57,799 bases of DNA from Bacteroidaceae bacterium (GCA_017534705.1 JAFXVU010000025.1:1-57799); one strand, 5' to 3'. Positions 45,322-53,587 are shown, numbered from the stretch's first letter. Made by a program: numbers and translations. Notes: a model not told the origin generated them from the sequence alone.

Positions 45322-46332
45322 TTATGGCTTGAACTCTTCGCCCACTACCAGTTTGTCGCCCGTGAAATCCACGTTGAAGAAATGAGGATGACGGATGTAG
45401 CGTCCATTGACGTTAAGGTGACTATGAACCGACATGAGCCAGCGTCCGTCAAGGGTGCGGAATAGCATGCTGTGCCCATAGTTGGGAGGGGTGATGGGTT
45501 GGGGTTCATGAACCCATGGACCTGCCAGAGTACCGCTTTCAGAATAGGCTACACCTTGGGTGTAGATGTTGTCAACCCAACTGGTCCAGACCATACCCAG
45601 ACGGCCTGTCCCTGTGCGGAAGAGATAGGGACCATCGGTCACCTTGTTGGGCACCACTTCACCCTTCTCGTTTTTTTCACGACTCCATGGACATGTACTT
45701 GACTTGAACATCAGCGTCGCTTCGCCTACAGTTCCGCTGAGGTCATCCTTCAACTGGATGTACTCGATGGTACCGTCCCAGTTCTGCAGCCACTCGTAGC
45801 AATACACCAGATAGGGCTTGCCGTTGGTGTCTACCCAAAAAGTGCCGTCCAAAGTGGGTTTGTCAGCAGGAAGGTAGGTGGGGTCGGCCATAGGTGTATA
45901 CGGACCTTCGGCTTTGTCGCTGACCAGCACATGGCTCGCACGTCGTTCGATGACGTTGCCGCGGACGGTGTCAATCTTCACCTCTCGGTTAGTGAAAGTG
46001 GCGAAGTAATAGTACTTGCCTTTGTATTTGTGGAACTCGGCAGCCCAAATCATCGGACGTGGACCCATCCACGAATCTGGGTCGGTCTGGGCAACACGAT
46101 AAGGACCTTCCCATAGTTTCAGGTCTTTGCTTTTCCACATCATACCGCCCGTTCCGGTCATGTAGTACATCTGAGTGGCGCTGTCGGCGAGTACTGCGGG
46201 GTCGCTCATCACGATGGAGTCAAGTGGTACATTGTAACGAACCCGTGCCCCCCGCTGAGCATTCAGGGTAACGAAAGGTAGCCATATCAGCAACAGCCAC
46301 CCAATCAAATGGTTAGTTTTCTGTGTTTTCAT
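45322..46332 (-). CDS. Glycoside hydrolase family 43-like secreted enzyme
   Basis: With the ATG at 46332 the product has 336 residues and a signal peptide MKTQKTNHLIGWLLLIWLPF...LNAQ. The five-bladed-propeller GH43 pattern follows: VMSDPAVLADSATQMYYMTG (Asp base in SDP), MIWAAEFHKYKGKYYYFAT, TLDGTFWVDTNGKPYLVY (second Asp) and GPYLFRTGTGRLGMVWTSW. In the last element the usual acid Glu of E-G-P is Asp (VTDGPYLF). A HSMLFRTLDGRWLMSVHSHL block ends the fold. Relatives remove arabinose or xylose from plant polysaccharides. It starts 17 nt after the RING/TerD-like gene and may be co-transcribed with it. Confidence 0.83.
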   Translation of the reverse strand: MKTQKTNHLIGWLLLIWLPFVTLNAQRGARVRYNVPLDSIVMSDPAVLADSATQMYYMTGTGGMMWKSKDLKLWEGPYRVAQTDPDSWMGPRPMIWAAEFHKYKGKYYYFATFTNREVKIDTVRGNVIERRASHVLVSDKAEGPYTPMADPTYLPADKPTLDGTFWVDTNGKPYLVYCYEWLQNWDGTIEYIQLKDDLSGTVGEATLMFKSSTCPWSREKNEKGEVVPNKVTDGPYLFRTGTGRLGMVWTSWVDNIYTQGVAYSESGTLAGPWVHEPQPITPPNYGHSMLFRTLDGRWLMSVHSHLNVNGRYIRHPHFFNVDFTGDKLVVGEEFKP

Positions 46333-46348
46333 ATCTGTAAAATTTAAA

Positions 46349-48613
46349 TTAAGCATTCATCAACTGCGTCACTTCCGCCGGATTGAGTGCCCATTCGTAG
46401 GTGTAGGCTTCGTCGGCTTCCTCTGCTGTCTCTACAGTGGTAAGGTCTTGCGCTTGCGCTTTTATGTCGAGCAAACCACCTACCGAGAGCTTCGACTCCA
46501 GCTTGTGGAGCAATGCCTCGATGGAATCGCTGTCTGCTCCTCGCAAAGTCTGGGAAGTGAATGGCATCTCGAGCCAGATAATCTCGCGCTTGGCCACATC
46601 GAGCACACCGAAGACCAGACCCTTGGAAAGGTCGCCCTCGCTGATGCGAACGATATGCTGCACACACGACGGGTCATAGGCCACACCTTTCTTATTCGAC
46701 ACTTTCATTGGGTAGGCTGAGTTCATCCAGCCTACCATTAGGTTGGGCGACAAAGCACCAGTGGAGTAGGCGTTGCAGGTGAAGGTGACGTAGGTGGCAC
46801 CAACCTGCTCTAGTTCGGGAAGCGACAATTCAATATACTCTGCTGTTCCCACCTTCTCAGGGATGCGCTGGATGTCACCCGAGTGCTTGGCACCCACGCA
46901 GGTCAGATTGTAGTAGGCGCATTCGGCTATCTTATTTTCGGGCAGAGCGATACGGCAACTCAAGTCCATGTCCAAGTGCTGGGCATGCAGACCTTTGCCC
47001 CATTGCAGGAACAGGCGGACGGCATCGCCTTCCACTGGGAAGCGGGTACCCATGAGGGCGCACGAGGTATCCTGAATGGTGGCGGAGCGGTCGCCAACGC
47101 TCACGGGAATGTTGTAGAGCCTCGGGTCGATATAGATGGTCTTGGCCTCGGTCGGCTGTTCAGCGAAGCGCTTGGTCATGAATGTCTTATATAGGTCGTT
47201 GACGGCTTGAGCCATGGCCTTTTGGGTGTCGTCGTCATAGAGCGCCAGTAGTTTGTTGGGCTCAATCTTCTTGGTGACACCGGTGATGGGGCGAGCGATG
47301 CGTGTTTCCCTGGGGTTGAAGTAGGTGTCGGCGGCATTGCCGAGCGACAGAAGCAGACGGGCGGGCAACTTGTCGGCCACCTCTTCGAAGGCTTTCAGCG
47401 CCTTGTCGCTGCCGAAACGGAGCATCGTGGAGAAAAGGCAGCGGGCGAAGAGGCCAGGACGCTCTTTCAGGTGCTCCAGAGTTTTATTCACATCGTTGTT
47501 CTCACGGCATCGGTCCACACGTCCCTGCCAGGTGGAGTAGTCCTGCTTGTAGAACACGTCGAGCAGCTTGGCCAATTGTTCAAAGCCTTTCTTGCGGGAG
47601 TACTCACCCAGACGCAAGGCGCGGATCAATCTGACCCACATGCCGCGTTTGGGATTCATGTTCTCGGCGGCCTGGTCGGCACGCATCGGGATGGCATTCA
47701 GCCACTTGGCCACACGCAGACACGACTTGCGGTCGTACTTCAGCATCAACTTCTGCTTCATCGCCTTACCTGCATCCTCACTTCTGTCAAGGGGTTCCCA
47801 CATGTGGGAGTATAGTTTTTTGGCATGGGCGATAAGGGTTCTTGGCTCAATCACTTGCACATAGCTGGTTTTCTCATACCAGAGATAGCGCAGCACGTCT
47901 GTAGGTGTCTTCAGCAGTTTTGATGCCTCATCGTCTTTGCCTTGTTCCACCAGGAATTTGACCACCAGCATGGCGGTCTCCTTCATCGTGATGTTGGCAT
48001 CCTCTGGTAATGGGAATTCCTGCAGCAACTGCTTGAGCGAGTCTTGCTGGGTGGCGTCGAGGGGGGTGGATGAAGCGAGCAACGTCTCGAAAACATGCTT
48101 CATGTCGTCGAGGGTGAATAGACGCAGTTCCTTCAACTTGCTGCCTTGGCCCTTATAGACGAAATTGGCCGTCTCAAATTGCTGGCCGCAGAAGGGACAG
48201 CCGTTATAGCGCTCCAACGGGAAGGTGCCATTGGGAATGAGGTGGCCGCAGGGAAGCGTGGTGCCTCTGAAACCTGCTCCCTCACCGAAGATATTGGCCA
48301 CCAACGTGACAAGATGGTCGGCCAGTGTCTCGCCTGTAGGCACATCCCAGCCCTTGACGAGCGGAGCCCAGTTGAGTTCCACACCCATCACCTCGTTGAT
48401 GCACTTGGTGATGTCGGCGAGGTGGCTGGCCGAAACGGCGTTCAGGGCGTGGAGCAGCTCCTCGCTGACGCAGAAGCCGTTCTCTTTCAATCGGGCGATG
48501 AATGCCAATACGGGGACTGTAGGTTCAGATTTCATGGCGATGTTCTCTCGTTTGATGTCGAGGAACAAAGCACGATAGCGCAGTGCTACCTTGGTCAATG
48601 TGTTGTTGTTCAT
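46349..48613 (-). CDS. RING-like zinc site / helical / TerD-like domain protein
   Basis: A 754-residue protein; I take the ATG at 48613, as the frame upstream adds nothing conserved. Near 122-142 lies PCGHLIPNG and then GCPFCGQ, giving Cys 122, His 124, Cys 139 and Cys 142, a four-ligand RING/zinc-ribbon-like site. Residues 170-490 are helical. Residues about 528-690 look like a TerD-type beta-sandwich: VRLFLQWGKG, DMDLSC (548-553, like the calcium-binding DLDAS of TerD), YYNLTCVGAKHSGD, AEYIELSLPEL and VTFTCNAYS. From memory it resembles proteins named MXAN_6230/SCO0854 family RING domain-containing protein. There is no signal peptide, so it should be cytoplasmic. Function unknown, perhaps stress or phage related. 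Confidence 0.7.
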   Translation of the reverse strand: MNNNTLTKVALRYRALFLDIKRENIAMKSEPTVPVLAFIARLKENGFCVSEELLHALNAVSASHLADITKCINEVMGVELNWAPLVKGWDVPTGETLADHLVTLVANIFGEGAGFRGTTLPCGHLIPNGTFPLERYNGCPFCGQQFETANFVYKGQGSKLKELRLFTLDDMKHVFETLLASSTPLDATQQDSLKQLLQEFPLPEDANITMKETAMLVVKFLVEQGKDDEASKLLKTPTDVLRYLWYEKTSYVQVIEPRTLIAHAKKLYSHMWEPLDRSEDAGKAMKQKLMLKYDRKSCLRVAKWLNAIPMRADQAAENMNPKRGMWVRLIRALRLGEYSRKKGFEQLAKLLDVFYKQDYSTWQGRVDRCRENNDVNKTLEHLKERPGLFARCLFSTMLRFGSDKALKAFEEVADKLPARLLLSLGNAADTYFNPRETRIARPITGVTKKIEPNKLLALYDDDTQKAMAQAVNDLYKTFMTKRFAEQPTEAKTIYIDPRLYNIPVSVGDRSATIQDTSCALMGTRFPVEGDAVRLFLQWGKGLHAQHLDMDLSCRIALPENKIAECAYYNLTCVGAKHSGDIQRIPEKVGTAEYIELSLPELEQVGATYVTFTCNAYSTGALSPNLMVGWMNSAYPMKVSNKKGVAYDPSCVQHIVRISEGDLSKGLVFGVLDVAKREIIWLEMPFTSQTLRGADSDSIEALLHKLESKLSVGGLLDIKAQAQDLTTVETAEEADEAYTYEWALNPAEVTQLMNA

Positions 48614-48790
48614 GATGTTAAAGTATAAAAGGTAATTGGCCAGCAACAATTGCGGAATAATTGAGAAGTATGCCGGCCTTGGACCTTGTTATGACGAAGA
48701 GGTAATTGAGAAACTGACAGAAATAATAGACCGGTGGCCTATTGCAAAGCGAAGTAAGTCCCTCTTGGACCTCATTGTTGTTCGTATTTG

Positions 48791-48819
48791 CAAAAATAGC
48801 ATTTTTTTCGCATATCAAA
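48791..48819 (-). promoter_or_regulatory. Promoter of the RING/TerD-like gene
   Basis: The - strand reads TATTTTTG (48798-48791) with TTTG (48819-48816) 17 nt upstream, a reasonable match to the -7/-33 consensus with a slightly short spacer. It leaves a leader of about 170 nt. Confidence 0.5.
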
Positions 48820-48833
48820 AATAAAAACAAGTA

Positions 48834-48865
48834 AAAATGCGAAAGAATGAATCATTTCGCATTTT
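48834..48865 (-). terminator. Terminator-like hairpin downstream of the histidine phosphatase gene
   Basis: An 11-bp perfect stem (48834-48844 with 48855-48865), loop of ten bases, with A/T runs on both sides. It lies about 245 nt beyond the stop of the - strand phosphatase gene and upstream of the next - strand promoter, so it probably separates these units. Confidence 0.5.
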
Positions 48866-48902
48866 CTCTTTATATATTCAACTTTCGCAAGAGCGAAGCG
48901 AG

Positions 48903-48945
48903 TTTACTTCCATTTTTACTTCCATTTTTACTTCCATTTTACTTG
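48903..48945 (+). repeat. Tandem repeat of a 12-bp unit (TTTACTTCCATT)
   Basis: About 3.6 consecutive copies lie in the 497-nt gene-free gap 48614-49110. That gap also holds the promoter and hairpin listed here and a small agcac-gaaa-gtgct stem-loop (48999-49012). I see no coding sequence in it. Confidence 0.7.
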
Positions 48946-49110
48946 GGAGTTATGTGCTATGCACAGGACAATAGCATTGAATTGCCGTAGTATCGTCCAG
49001 CACGAAAGTGCTTAACTTCCGGCTTGCTCGGCTGGCTTAACTCCCTATTTAACTCCTTTTTATAACTTCCGAAACCTCACGTTAATTTATTATTCAGGAC
49101 ATGTGGTTAT

Positions 49111-50367
49111 CTATTCCACTTCATTGCAGCGCTCGGTGTAGAAACGCTTGAAATCGCTCCACTTGTAATAAGGATAGTTGTCGCTTGGAAGCGGTAGCGT
49201 TGCCTCGGCACCATTGAGCAGGCACTTGACGAGAACTTCTTTGCCTGGTTTCTTCGAACGGTAGAAAATGAGTTGCATGTTCGAGGCCTTGCCCGTCTGC
49301 CAGTTCTGGTAGCAGTTCTTTACCTCATAGGGGTCCTCTGGGTCTTTGTCGGCACCGTTGAGGCCCATCAGGACGGTGAGAGGGCCGAGGCAAGTGTCGT
49401 GGCCGAAGCGGAGGTCGGCTACGCGTTTGGAGGAACCGCTGACTACTGCGTCGGCTTTCTTGAGGATGTCGCGCAGGATGGGAATCATGTCGTAGCGCGG
49501 TTCAAAGACCCAGGTGTACGAACCCAGGTTCTCGTTCTCCCATCTGGCGGCTATCTCATCGTCGCTGATGATGCCTTCCATCATTCCGTCATGACCGATG
49601 CTGGGCAGTGAGGTGTAGAGGTTGATGAGGTTGCTGGCGATGCGCCCTGGATTGCCTGGCAGACCTTCGGTACTCGTGAAGACTCGCGAGATGACCTTTT
49701 GGCGAAGGTTGTCGTGGAACTGGAAGTCTTTCCTGTGGTCCTCAAAACGGGGACGGCTCTTGGGGTAGGTCCGGCGCAAGGGATTCTGACGGTCGGAGGG
49801 AACCACACCGTCAAGCGTGTTGCGCGACGATTGCTCTCGAATCTCCAACTTAGGGTTGCACTGGGTGAGTTCTTGGCAGAACGAAGCCATACTCAGCACA
49901 CAACGGCCTGACAAGGAGGAGATAGCGAATACGTCGCCTCCCTTCTTGAAGACGTCTTCGAAATTGTTGTACATCGTGCGGGCGATGTACTGGTGCTGTT
50001 CCCATCCCAAGTCACTGAGCTCGCTGACGCTGGATGTCAACTCGTCTTTGGCTTCCATGAACTTGGCTCGGAAAGCCTCGCCTATGGGGGTCAGGAGCTG
50101 TTTCTCATGTGCGACCATGAGCAAGGTGTCGAGTTCGGGATAGAGTACGGCGTTCCAGTAGTAACGCGAACCGTGACGGGAGTAGTGACTGATGTAGAAC
50201 GGTTTGTAGCCACTTGGCGCTTTGTGAAGGGTGTGTTCCTTGAAAGAGTACGGATAATCGGTTCCGTATGCCTTTCTGAGGTCGGATTGAAGTTGTTGGG
50301 GAAGGTTTTGTGCTTCAATTGTCAGTGCGGCAAACCAAAGGAGAAGTAGGTTGAGGACTTTTTTCAT
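49111..50367 (-). CDS. Secreted histidine-type phosphatase (histidine acid phosphatase clade 2)
   Basis: A 418-residue protein with signal peptide MKKVLNLLLLWFAALTIEAQ. The phosphohistidine motif is SHYSRHGSRYYW (His in RHG near residue 64), and the proton-donor motif is FGHDTC (HD) near 317-322. The length and the conserved LTVLMGLNG segment resemble secreted phytase/MINPP-type inositol phosphatases of gut Bacteroidetes. It likely removes phosphate from inositol phosphates or other small phosphate esters outside the inner membrane. The substrate is inferred. It stands alone between a promoter region at about 50410 and a hairpin at 48834. Confidence 0.87.
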   Translation of the reverse strand: MKKVLNLLLLWFAALTIEAQNLPQQLQSDLRKAYGTDYPYSFKEHTLHKAPSGYKPFYISHYSRHGSRYYWNAVLYPELDTLLMVAHEKQLLTPIGEAFRAKFMEAKDELTSSVSELSDLGWEQHQYIARTMYNNFEDVFKKGGDVFAISSLSGRCVLSMASFCQELTQCNPKLEIREQSSRNTLDGVVPSDRQNPLRRTYPKSRPRFEDHRKDFQFHDNLRQKVISRVFTSTEGLPGNPGRIASNLINLYTSLPSIGHDGMMEGIISDDEIAARWENENLGSYTWVFEPRYDMIPILRDILKKADAVVSGSSKRVADLRFGHDTCLGPLTVLMGLNGADKDPEDPYEVKNCYQNWQTGKASNMQLIFYRSKKPGKEVLVKCLLNGAEATLPLPSDNYPYYKWSDFKRFYTERCNEVE

Positions 50368-50406
50368 TGGTGTGTTGTTTTTTTGATGGGAAAAAGATTA
50401 TTGCAA

Positions 50407-50436
50407 CAAATTTACATATTATTCACGATATACAAG
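50407..50436 (-). promoter_or_regulatory. Promoter of the histidine phosphatase gene
   Basis: The - strand reads TAAATTTG (50414-50407), a full -7 match, with CTTG (50436-50433) as a partial -33 box 18 nt upstream. It is about 40 nt upstream of the start codon. Confidence 0.55.
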
Positions 50437-50489
50437 ACTGTCAAGTGTATAAAAAACGGCAATTCTTTTTAACTGTCTGAAAAAAATGC

Positions 50490-50497
50490 TATATTTG
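50490..50497 (+). promoter_or_regulatory. -7 element of the lipoprotein gene promoter
   Basis: TATATTTG matches TAnnTTTG, with a T-rich stretch about 20 nt upstream in place of a clear -33 box. The start codon is at 50573. Confidence 0.5.
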
Positions 50498-50572
50498 CGG
50501 CAATAAGGATGATGAGAAAACAACCTTATGCGACCTTCAAAATAGTATTTATTATAATTAAATAGCATAAAA

Positions 50573-51562
50573 ATGAAAAATCACATGCATTTCATCAGCG
50601 CCATTGCTGCAATTATGGTAATGGCTTCCATTTTGGCATCATGCGGTAATAATCCCAAAGCTCTATCGAATTCTCTGAAAGCTGCGGCAGTTGACGTCAA
50701 CGACGGCAAACACACCGAGGCTTACATCCGTCAGCGTATCGACTCCATGTACAGCCATATCAAGTATATACCTTACAACCCAGACGAGGACAATGAGGCC
50801 TACAGGATGGAGCATGAAGAGGATGACAGTCCGACCATCTTCGACTACGACAGTATGTTCTGCACCACTCACTACTATGAGTTGGAAAAGCAATGCAACC
50901 AGATGAGCGCCGAGACTGGCTTCATTTTCTTAGACGCCGACCATTGGATTATGGGACAGGACATCTCGGAGGACTGGAGCTACAAGGTGGTGAAGGTGAG
51001 CGACATCACGGAAACCACAGCAACGGTCGAGATGGAAATCCAGAACTTCGAGAAGCAGACTGGCATACTTGAATTGGTGTTTGAGCGTGGCGACTGGTAT
51101 GTGAACGACTTCGTGGCTTTCTTCCCTGACGATGACGGCAAGCTCAAGAAGTACTCGGAACTGGAGGAAATGGAGAAGTTCAAGGAGGATGGTCTGAAGA
51201 TTCGTGAGAAAGCCAAGAAATTGGCAGGTGACTGGGGTTGGGTAGGCGACAACGGTCCTGAGTTGCTGATTCATCTGGAGATGACTGACAAAGGGCTGAA
51301 GTGCACAGAGTGCTACATCTATCGCGCTTATGGATTCGAGAATCGCAACCTCTCTGTCTCCTTCAATGGCTCGACCCTCACCATCGACGACCTCGACGCC
51401 ATGCAAAGCGGATACTACTATTCGGAGCGGCAGTTCAATCTCGACGCCACCCTCGAACCCAACGGCGACCTCAAAGGCACCTTGGACCTCGCGCATCCTG
51501 ACCACGATGCCTACGAGGGTCCCATCACCCTCCGAAAAGGCTATTTCAAATACGGTAATTAG
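50573..51562 (+). CDS. Lipoprotein of unknown function
   Basis: A 329-residue protein with a lipoprotein signal: hydrophobic segment ISAIAAIMVMASI, then lipobox LASC with Cys 25 as the mature N-terminus. I do not recognise a named family. The first half contains acidic stretches (EEDDSP) and a pattern suggestive of an NTF2-like/DUF3828 fold (SYKVVKVSDITETTATVEME, ILELVFERGDWYVNDF). The second half begins with a helical EEMEKFKEDGLKIREKAK and then LAGDWGWVGDN, followed by beta strands ending in GTLDLAHPDH and GPITLRKGYF, like a small lipocalin-type module. It faces the periplasm or cell surface. It stands alone with its own promoter. Confidence 0.7.
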   Translation: MKNHMHFISAIAAIMVMASILASCGNNPKALSNSLKAAAVDVNDGKHTEAYIRQRIDSMYSHIKYIPYNPDEDNEAYRMEHEEDDSPTIFDYDSMFCTTHYYELEKQCNQMSAETGFIFLDADHWIMGQDISEDWSYKVVKVSDITETTATVEMEIQNFEKQTGILELVFERGDWYVNDFVAFFPDDDGKLKKYSELEEMEKFKEDGLKIREKAKKLAGDWGWVGDNGPELLIHLEMTDKGLKCTECYIYRAYGFENRNLSVSFNGSTLTIDDLDAMQSGYYYSERQFNLDATLEPNGDLKGTLDLAHPDHDAYEGPITLRKGYFKYGN

Positions 51563-51583
51563 TTGCTAGTTCCAAACACTAAC

Positions 51584-51650
51584 AACTCCCCTCCCATCTA
51601 AGTTGAAAGGCTCCATCCAACTCCCCTCCCATTTAAGGGGAGGGGTAGGG
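51584..51650. repeat. Polypyrimidine module (CTCCCCTCCCATCTAAG type)
   Basis: Two copies of an aactcccctcccat-t/c-taag unit, the second folding back on a ggggagggg run. The same module opens the repeat blocks at 55703 and 57388. The gene-free stretch 51563-52496 consists almost entirely of repeat modules. Confidence 0.75.
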
Positions 51651-51750
51651 GTGGGGTATTTCAAGCCGTGGTGGGGTGTTTCAAGCCGTGGTGGGGTGTT
51701 TCAAGCCGTGGTGGCGTATTCATAGCCCTGGTGGGATATCTCATTGCAGG
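51651..51750. repeat. Five tandem 20-bp units
   Basis: Units start at 51651, 51671, 51691, 51711 and 51731 and read gtggggtgtttcaagccgtg or close variants. The second and third are identical, the last two are degraded. There are no spacers, so it is not a CRISPR array. Confidence 0.85.
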
Positions 51751-51753
51751 GTA

Positions 51754-51772
51754 CGCAGGCTGCCAGCCTGCG
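51754..51772. repeat. Dispersed palindrome cgcaggct-gcc-agcctgcg
   Basis: A perfect 8-bp stem with three-base loop. An identical copy, including flanking tacg and gaaa, occurs at 57534-57552. Confidence 0.8.
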
Positions 51773-51790
51773 AAAAGCAAATAGCGAAAA

Positions 51791-52170
51791 GCTAATTGCG
51801 CCCTGTGCCCGCTCTTTCCATCGTCGTTGTCATCACCAGCTATCATCCTGGTTGTGTGCAGGCCCGCAGTGCGGGTCTGATAGAACTTTTTTACCATTCA
51901 TGTCCCCAAAGGGGACACCTCTTAATAACCGTAGGTACATGAAGCGAAGCTGAATGCACCTACGGCTTCCTCATGATATCTCCACACCACCGACCCTGAA
52001 GGGGTCGCTCGATTGTTGTTACAAGTTGTTCCGTCGCGTCCGCGACGGCTTCTTCCCCACCAGCATGAAAATAGTTGTTTAAAGTTGTGCAAAGTTGTTT
52101 CCAAATAAATCTTCCGCGGTAGCCAGAATGCCGTTAGGCGTTCCCTCCTTTCCTCCTCCAACTCCTTAGC
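51791..52170. repeat. 380-bp structured repeat module, copy A
   Basis: Collinear and gap-free with 55947-56326. It contains stem-loops at a gcccgcagtgcgggt palindrome (cccgc/gcggg), gtcccc-aaa-ggggac, 51929-51965 (12-bp stem, one mismatch), gaccc-tgaag-gggtc and ccgtcgcg-tc-cgcgacgg (52031-52048). No protein frame is conserved as a gene. Confidence 0.88.
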
Positions 52171-52222
52171 GTAAAAACGAAAACTATCACCATCCATTGA
52201 GTGCGAGTCGATATCATCGGTT

Positions 52223-52383
52223 CGATTGTTGTTCCAAGTTGTTCCGTCGCGTCCGCGACGGCTTCTTCCTCACCAGCATGGATATTGTTGTTTAAAGTTG
52301 TGCCAAGTTGTTTCCAAATAAATCCTCCGCGGTAGCCAGAATGCCGTCAGGCGTTCCCTCCTTTCATCCTCCAACTCCTTAGC
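52223..52383. repeat. 161-bp partial duplicate of the structured module
   Basis: Repeats 52010-52170 without gaps and with about nine mismatches by my count. It includes the ccgtcgcg-tc-cgcgacgg palindrome (52244-52261). The third copy of this part is 56166-56326, again exactly 161 bp. Confidence 0.88.
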
Positions 52384-52496
52384 CAAAAAAAACAAAAAGC
52401 CATTGCGTTGTTCCGTCGCTTTGCGACGTTGTTGTTTTTCAATCCAATTCTCTTGATGAACAACTTGTTCTATGTTGTTTCCAAAAAACCTAAAAC
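52384..52496. other. Trailing part of the repeat block, no gene
   Basis: Contains gcattg, ttccgtcgct and ttctcttgatgaaca elements in the same order as 56343-56383, with a small gtcgc-ttt-gcgac stem. I see no coding sequence or promoter in it. Confidence 0.5.
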
Positions 52497-53264
52497 CTAT
52501 TTATAAGCCCTCCTGAATTCAGCGCAGACGATGGCAGTGGCGATAGCCACATTCAGCGACTCTGTCGTCAGACTGCCCTCTGGATAGTTGGGGATGGTCA
52601 CCCGACGGTTGACATATCGCGCCACATCGTCTGAAATGCCATTTCCCTCGTTACCCATGATGATGAGGCCCGTTGTGCTGAGGTCAGTTTTGTAGATGCT
52701 CGGCGCATGCAGGAATGTGCCATAGACCGGAGTCGAGTCGGGTAGGGTAGCCAGTAGGTCGGGCAAGTCCACGTAATGCACTCGCACACGGGCCAGTCCT
52801 CCCATGCAGGCCTGAACTGTTTTGGGGTTATAAACATCGGCCGTGTTTCTGCTGCAGAAGATGTCGCCAATGCCGAACCAGTCGGCGATGCGGATGATGG
52901 TGCCTAGGTTGCCTGGGTTCTGCACGTCGTCGAGAGCAAGACACAGACTGTTGCTTATCACCTGTCTTGCATCTTCCTCGTATCTGGGTTGCTCGAAAAT
53001 GGCCAGCACCTGTTGGGGTGTCTCGAGCGAACTGACCTTGCGCAGTTCGTCGTCTGTCACAATCTCGGGTTGGACAGCAAGACGTTGCAGCAGACTGGAG
53101 TTGGCATCGGCCCATTCCTGAGTGGCGGCAATGTAGCGGGCTGTGAAGACGGGCACCAGTTCGCCTACCAACCGTGGACCCTCAGCCACAAAGACGTGGT
53201 CTTCTGTGCGCCTCTTCTTGAGCGCGAGCGACCTGATGTATTTGATTCTGTTCTTGCTGAGCAT
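52497..53264 (-). CDS. SpoU/TrmH-family RNA 2'-O-methyltransferase
   Basis: With the ATG at 53264 the protein has 255 residues. The frame is open 34 codons further upstream, but that part is Arg/Lys-rich non-homologous sequence overlapping a repeat fragment. An N-terminal substrate-binding domain (SKNRIKYIRSLALKKRR, FVAEGPRLVGEL) precedes the knotted SPOUT domain with its three motifs: NPGNLGTIIRIADWFG, IMGNEGNGIS and IPNYPEGSLTTESLNVAIA. It methylates a ribose 2'-OH in rRNA or tRNA with S-adenosylmethionine. The exact site (RlmB-like or other) cannot be told from the sequence. It is cytoplasmic and stands alone. Confidence 0.9.
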   Translation of the reverse strand: MLSKNRIKYIRSLALKKRRTEDHVFVAEGPRLVGELVPVFTARYIAATQEWADANSSLLQRLAVQPEIVTDDELRKVSSLETPQQVLAIFEQPRYEEDARQVISNSLCLALDDVQNPGNLGTIIRIADWFGIGDIFCSRNTADVYNPKTVQACMGGLARVRVHYVDLPDLLATLPDSTPVYGTFLHAPSIYKTDLSTTGLIIMGNEGNGISDDVARYVNRRVTIPNYPEGSLTTESLNVAIATAIVCAEFRRAYK

Positions 53265-53333
53265 GATTTTGTTAAGTTTTTTCCGAATCTTACGATTACT
53301 CCGAATCTTCCGAATCTCCTTTCCTCTGTTCTC

Positions 53334-53374
53334 GAAGGGGACACCTCTCATAAACCGTGGGTGCAACTACGGGC
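53334..53374. repeat. Degenerate fragment of the structured repeat
   Basis: Matches the aaggggacacctct...taaccgtgggtgca part of the module at 51791 and 55947, but the second half of the stem is lost. It lies in the gap between the methyltransferase gene and the tRNAs. Confidence 0.65.
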
Positions 53375-53452
53375 CTTTAACCAAGTACTGATAGCATCTC
53401 CTCTAAGGTCGCCCATCGCTTTATCTACCCCCCCCCATCTCCCTAAATACCG

Positions 53453-53487
53453 AAAAAAAGGAATCTCCTTTTGTGAAGATTCCTTTT
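53453..53487 (-). terminator. Terminator of the tRNA transcript
   Basis: A 10-bp stem (53457-53466 with 53477-53486) beginning three bases after the tRNA-Glu 3' end and followed, on the - strand, by a T-tract. Confidence 0.85.
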
Positions 53488-53489
53488 CT

Positions 53490-53564
53490 TGGTAGCGCCT
53501 ACGAGAATCGAACTCGTGTTCCATGCGTGAGAGGCATGTGTCCTAGCCGCTAGACGAAAGCGCC
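53490..53564 (-). tRNA. tRNA-Glu, anticodon CUC
   Basis: A 75-nt cloverleaf on the - strand. It has a GTTCGATTC T-arm, an anticodon stem catgc/gcatg around loop CTCTCAC (anticodon CTC, reading GAG), a D-arm with CTAGCGGCTAGGA, and an encoded CCA end. The first acceptor pair is G-U. It shares a transcript with the tRNA-Ser 23 nt upstream. Confidence 0.93.
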
Positions 53565-53587
53565 ATGTGACTGCTGACGGAGACTTG

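Noticed and set aside
48999..49012. Stem-loop agcac-gaaa-gtgct as a possible small RNA element
   Set aside because: Only a 5-bp stem, with no promoter or terminator around it; could occur by chance.
51651..51750. Possible CRISPR array
   Set aside because: The 20-bp units are directly adjacent with no spacers and no cas genes are present.
51661..52197. - strand open frames within the repeat block (51661-51897, 51922-52197)
   Set aside because: They consist of repeat modules and tandem 20-bp units; the corresponding copy at 55947 does not keep the frames.
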